A DNA stretch of 64,000 nucleotides, taken from positions 372,001-436,000 of the forward strand of contig NZ_BMIK01000001.1 of the NCBI RefSeq assembly GCF_014642075.1, read 5' to 3'. The position numbers and the translations under genes were made by a program. Within the stretch, counting starts at the first letter, position 1; every line of letters begins with the position of its first letter. Source of the DNA: Parapedobacter defluvii (GTDB taxonomy: Bacteria; Bacteroidota; Bacteroidia; Sphingobacteriales; Sphingobacteriaceae). Below the pieces are notes generated by a model that was not told where the DNA came from, searched no databases, and worked only from the letters and a program-made list of their open reading frames with translations. Positions 61,905 through 64,000 of the stretch are shown piece by piece.

Positions 61905-63575
61905 ATGAATAAGTTAGCCACCGGAGATTACATCGTTTTTATCGTTTATTTCCTGATCGTGGCAGGTTATGGCCTCTGGATCTATTTCCGGAAAAGGGCT
62001 GCCCGGGAATCCACGAAGGAATATTTCCTGGCGGAGGGAAAGTTGACCTGGTGGGCCATCGGCGCTTCGCTTATTGCTTCCAATATTTCTGCCGAACAGT
62101 TTATCGGTATGAGTGGGTCGGGCTTTAAGATGGGGCTGGCAATTGCGTCGTATGAATGGATGTCGGCATTGACCTTGATTATCGTGGCGGTTTTCTTCAT
62201 TCCGGTTTACCTGAAAAACAAGATCTTTACGATGCCTCAGTTTTTGAGCCAGCGGTACAACGATACGGTTGGTTTGATTATGGCGGTTTTCTGGCTGCTG
62301 CTCTATGTCGTAGTCAACCTCACTTCCATCCTGTTTCTCGGCGCATTGGCAATTAACAGCATATCGGGGTTGGATCTGACGGTCTGTATGTACTTCCTCG
62401 CGGGCTTTGCCATCGTGATTACGCTGGGAGGCATGAAAGTGATCGGTTATACGGATGTCATACAGGTGGCTTTCCTAATTTTCGGCGGGCTGGCTACTAC
62501 CTACCTGGCATTGAACCTCGTCGCCGATCATTTCGGCGATTCAGGTATCGTGCACGGCTTTAAACGGATGACCGAACATGCCGGCGACCATTTTGAAATG
62601 ATATTGCACCGGGATAATCCCAATTATTTCGATCTGCCCGGCCTGAGTGTGATCCTGGGCGGACTGTGGATCGCGAACCTCAACTATTGGGGGTGTAACC
62701 AGTACATCACACAGCGTGCATTGGGGGCTGATCTGAAGACGGCAAGAAGAGGAATTCTCTTTGCCGCTTTTTTGAAACTGCTCATGCCATTGATCGTGGT
62801 CATACCGGGGATTGCCGCGTACGTATTGTACCAGCAGGGTAGTTTCCAGCAATCCATGGCCACCGATGGTACCTTGAATCCCGACCGTGCGTATCCGGTG
62901 CTGTTGAACCTCTTGCCCGTAGGGCTCAAAGGCCTTTCCTTTGCCGCCCTTACGGCGGCGGTAGTTGCATCATTGGCCGGAAAAGCCAACAGTATTGCGA
63001 CCATATTCACATTGGATATCTACAAACGGATGGCCGGCAAGACGGTTTCCGAGGAGAAATTGGTTGGAATCGGGAAATTGACCGTTATCTGCGCAATGGT
63101 GCTTGCCGTGGTGATCGCACCCTATTTGGGGATAGACAAAAAGGGCGGGTTCCAATACATCCAAGAATATACAGGATTTGTTTCCCCGGGTATTTTTGCC
63201 ATGTTTATCTTGGGCTTTTTCTGGAAAGGTACCACCTCCAATGCGGCCCTGTTTGCAACCATCGGAGGGTTTTTTCTGTCCATCGTATTGAAGTTTTCTC
63301 CCCACTGGTTCAGTTGGTCATTCCTTGAACCGATCGGCTTTGCAAAGCTGAATGATGCGGGTGTATACGAAATCCCGTTCCTGGACCGGATGAGTATCGT
63401 TTTTGTATTATGTGTGCTCGGCATGTGGGGGATCAGCCGGTGGGACCGGAGCCGGGGTGTACAGACGAAGGGACTGGACGTAGATCGTAAGCTATTTGCC
63501 GTAGACAGGGGCTTTGCTGTGGGGGCATTACTGGTTTGCGGGATATTGGTGGCGCTGTATACCGTGTTTTGGTAA
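61905..63575 (+). CDS. SGLT-like sodium/sugar symporter
   Basis: 556 residues with 13-14 predicted helices. TGDYIVFIVYFLIVAGYGLW, STKEYFLAEGKLTWWAIGAS and SNISAEQFIGMSGSGFKMGL are characteristic of the SGLT/vSGLT branch that imports glucose or galactose with sodium. NLNYWGCNQYITQRALGADL further supports this. TAATTTTG at 61865-61872 resembles the -7 box and would give a short leader. It converges with a partial AraC regulator gene 17 bp downstream. Confidence 0.95.
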   Translation: MNKLATGDYIVFIVYFLIVAGYGLWIYFRKRAARESTKEYFLAEGKLTWWAIGASLIASNISAEQFIGMSGSGFKMGLAIASYEWMSALTLIIVAVFFIPVYLKNKIFTMPQFLSQRYNDTVGLIMAVFWLLLYVVVNLTSILFLGALAINSISGLDLTVCMYFLAGFAIVITLGGMKVIGYTDVIQVAFLIFGGLATTYLALNLVADHFGDSGIVHGFKRMTEHAGDHFEMILHRDNPNYFDLPGLSVILGGLWIANLNYWGCNQYITQRALGADLKTARRGILFAAFLKLLMPLIVVIPGIAAYVLYQQGSFQQSMATDGTLNPDRAYPVLLNLLPVGLKGLSFAALTAAVVASLAGKANSIATIFTLDIYKRMAGKTVSEEKLVGIGKLTVICAMVLAVVIAPYLGIDKKGGFQYIQEYTGFVSPGIFAMFILGFFWKGTTSNAALFATIGGFFLSIVLKFSPHWFSWSFLEPIGFAKLNDAGVYEIPFLDRMSIVFVLCVLGMWGISRWDRSRGVQTKGLDVDRKLFAVDRGFAVGALLVCGILVALYTVFW

Positions 63576-63592
63576 ATTTCAGAAACCTGTAT

Positions 63593-64000
63593 TCAGGCAA
63601 TCTCCCCCAACAGTGTCTCAGCGGCACCCACGTGATTGGAACGGTATTCCATCGGGGTAACGCCCATGATGCCCTTAAACTGCCGGTTGAAATACGAGAT
63701 GTTCCGGTAACCGCATTCGAAGCAGATGCTGGCAATATTCCAATTTTCTTTGGCCAATAAGTTTGTCGCGTGCGTCACCCGTACGTAGTTAACGAACTGC
63801 GAAAATGTCTTTTCCGTCCGCCGTTTGAAGTAACGGCAGAATGCGGCTTCATTCATGCAGGCGATGGAAGCGGCTTCCTTGCTGTCTGGTTCTTCTTTGA
63901 AATGGTCAATGATGTACCGGATTACTTTTTCCAGCCGTTCGGCATCTCCCTGTTCGTGCCTGACTTTGGGAATCACACTGTCGATCGAAATCAGGTGTTC
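63593..64000 (-). CDS. AraC-family regulator, partial (N-terminus beyond window)
   Basis: The minus-strand frame is open from the stop at 63593 to the right edge; the codons before the internal ATG at 63976 (EHLISIDSV) continue the reading frame, so the start lies outside. Its visible 136 or so residues are the AraC double helix-turn-helix domain: EAASIACMNEAAFCRYFKRR, ASICFECGYRNISYFNRQFK and the end HVGAAETLLGEIA. The sensor domain is not visible. It converges on the SGLT-like gene and may control the sugar transporters. Confidence 0.85.
   Translation of the reverse strand, partial: EHLISIDSVIPKVRHEQGDAERLEKVIRYIIDHFKEEPDSKEAASIACMNEAAFCRYFKRRTEKTFSQFVNYVRVTHATNLLAKENWNIASICFECGYRNISYFNRQFKGIMGVTPMEYRSNHVGAAETLLGEIA

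Overview
The window reads as a chromosomal segment of a Bacteroidota bacterium, most likely family Sphingobacteriaceae (Pedobacter/Parapedobacter-like; this placement is inference). The support is three SusC/SusD outer-membrane pairs, promoter boxes of the Bacteroidota TAnnTTTG type (clear at 14999-15006 and 19196-19203), LytTR, Crp/Fnr-like and AraC regulators, and genes with few Shine-Dalgarno sites.

Left end, 1-7.1 kb: an AT-rich block unlike the GC-richer remainder. It holds a tightly packed minus-strand operon read from 6405 to the left edge: a small conserved protein, a phosphoribosyltransferase-like protein (PRTase-CE type), an ORC/STAND-like P-loop ATPase, an unrecognised Rossmann-like protein, a second P-loop ATPase with a C-terminal zinc ribbon plus helix-hairpin-helix, and a partial HEPN-like protein cut by the edge. 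A perfect inverted repeat and paired GTCAACA repeats precede it, and an XRE regulator lies upstream. This is the best candidate for a little-described conflict (anti-phage) system. From 7.1 to 8.3 kb lies a gene-poor transition with an AT-rich palindrome, a 145-bp imperfect inverted repeat, several hairpins, and ten TCGAA sites at an exact 11-bp pitch.

8.3-18.2 kb: a TlpA-like thioredoxin with SusC and SusD closed by a strong terminator; a minus-strand MauE-like membrane protein with a small exported protein; an orphan DUF2281 antitoxin-like gene; a Crp/Fnr-like regulator with an unknown protein; a membrane LytTR regulator; and a YceI protein.

18.2-39.9 kb: an IclR regulator, then a long plus-strand catabolic operon: SusC, SusD, sugar isomerase-like TIM barrel, two SDR dehydrogenases, FAD oxidoreductase, sodium symporter, secreted beta-helix protein, GlpD-like dehydrogenase, DhnA-type aldolase, MmsA-type acylating aldehyde dehydrogenase, iron alcohol dehydrogenase and FGGY kinase. 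Together they suggest glycan cleavage, uptake, redox remodelling, phosphorylation, aldol cleavage and aldehyde oxidation or reduction of a sugar or polyol; the substrate is not evident. A TPR sensor kinase without a response regulator follows.

40-51.7 kb (minus strand): a broken EamA transporter gene, a Tudor-like DUF2945 protein, a YCII/ECF sigma-factor pair, and a second utilisation locus (SusC, SusD, Asp-box sialidase-like enzyme, BASS-type transporter, APH-like kinase, HpaI-type aldolase) with a divergent AraC regulator.

51.7-64 kb: a secreted coiled-coil protein, alpha/beta hydrolase, membrane metallophosphoesterase, a membrane protein/winged-helix regulator/CreD cluster carrying the same palindrome twice, a DUF4886 hydrolase with a DUF1624-type membrane protein, two sugar transporters (FucP/GluP-like MFS and SGLT-like) and a partial AraC regulator at the right edge.
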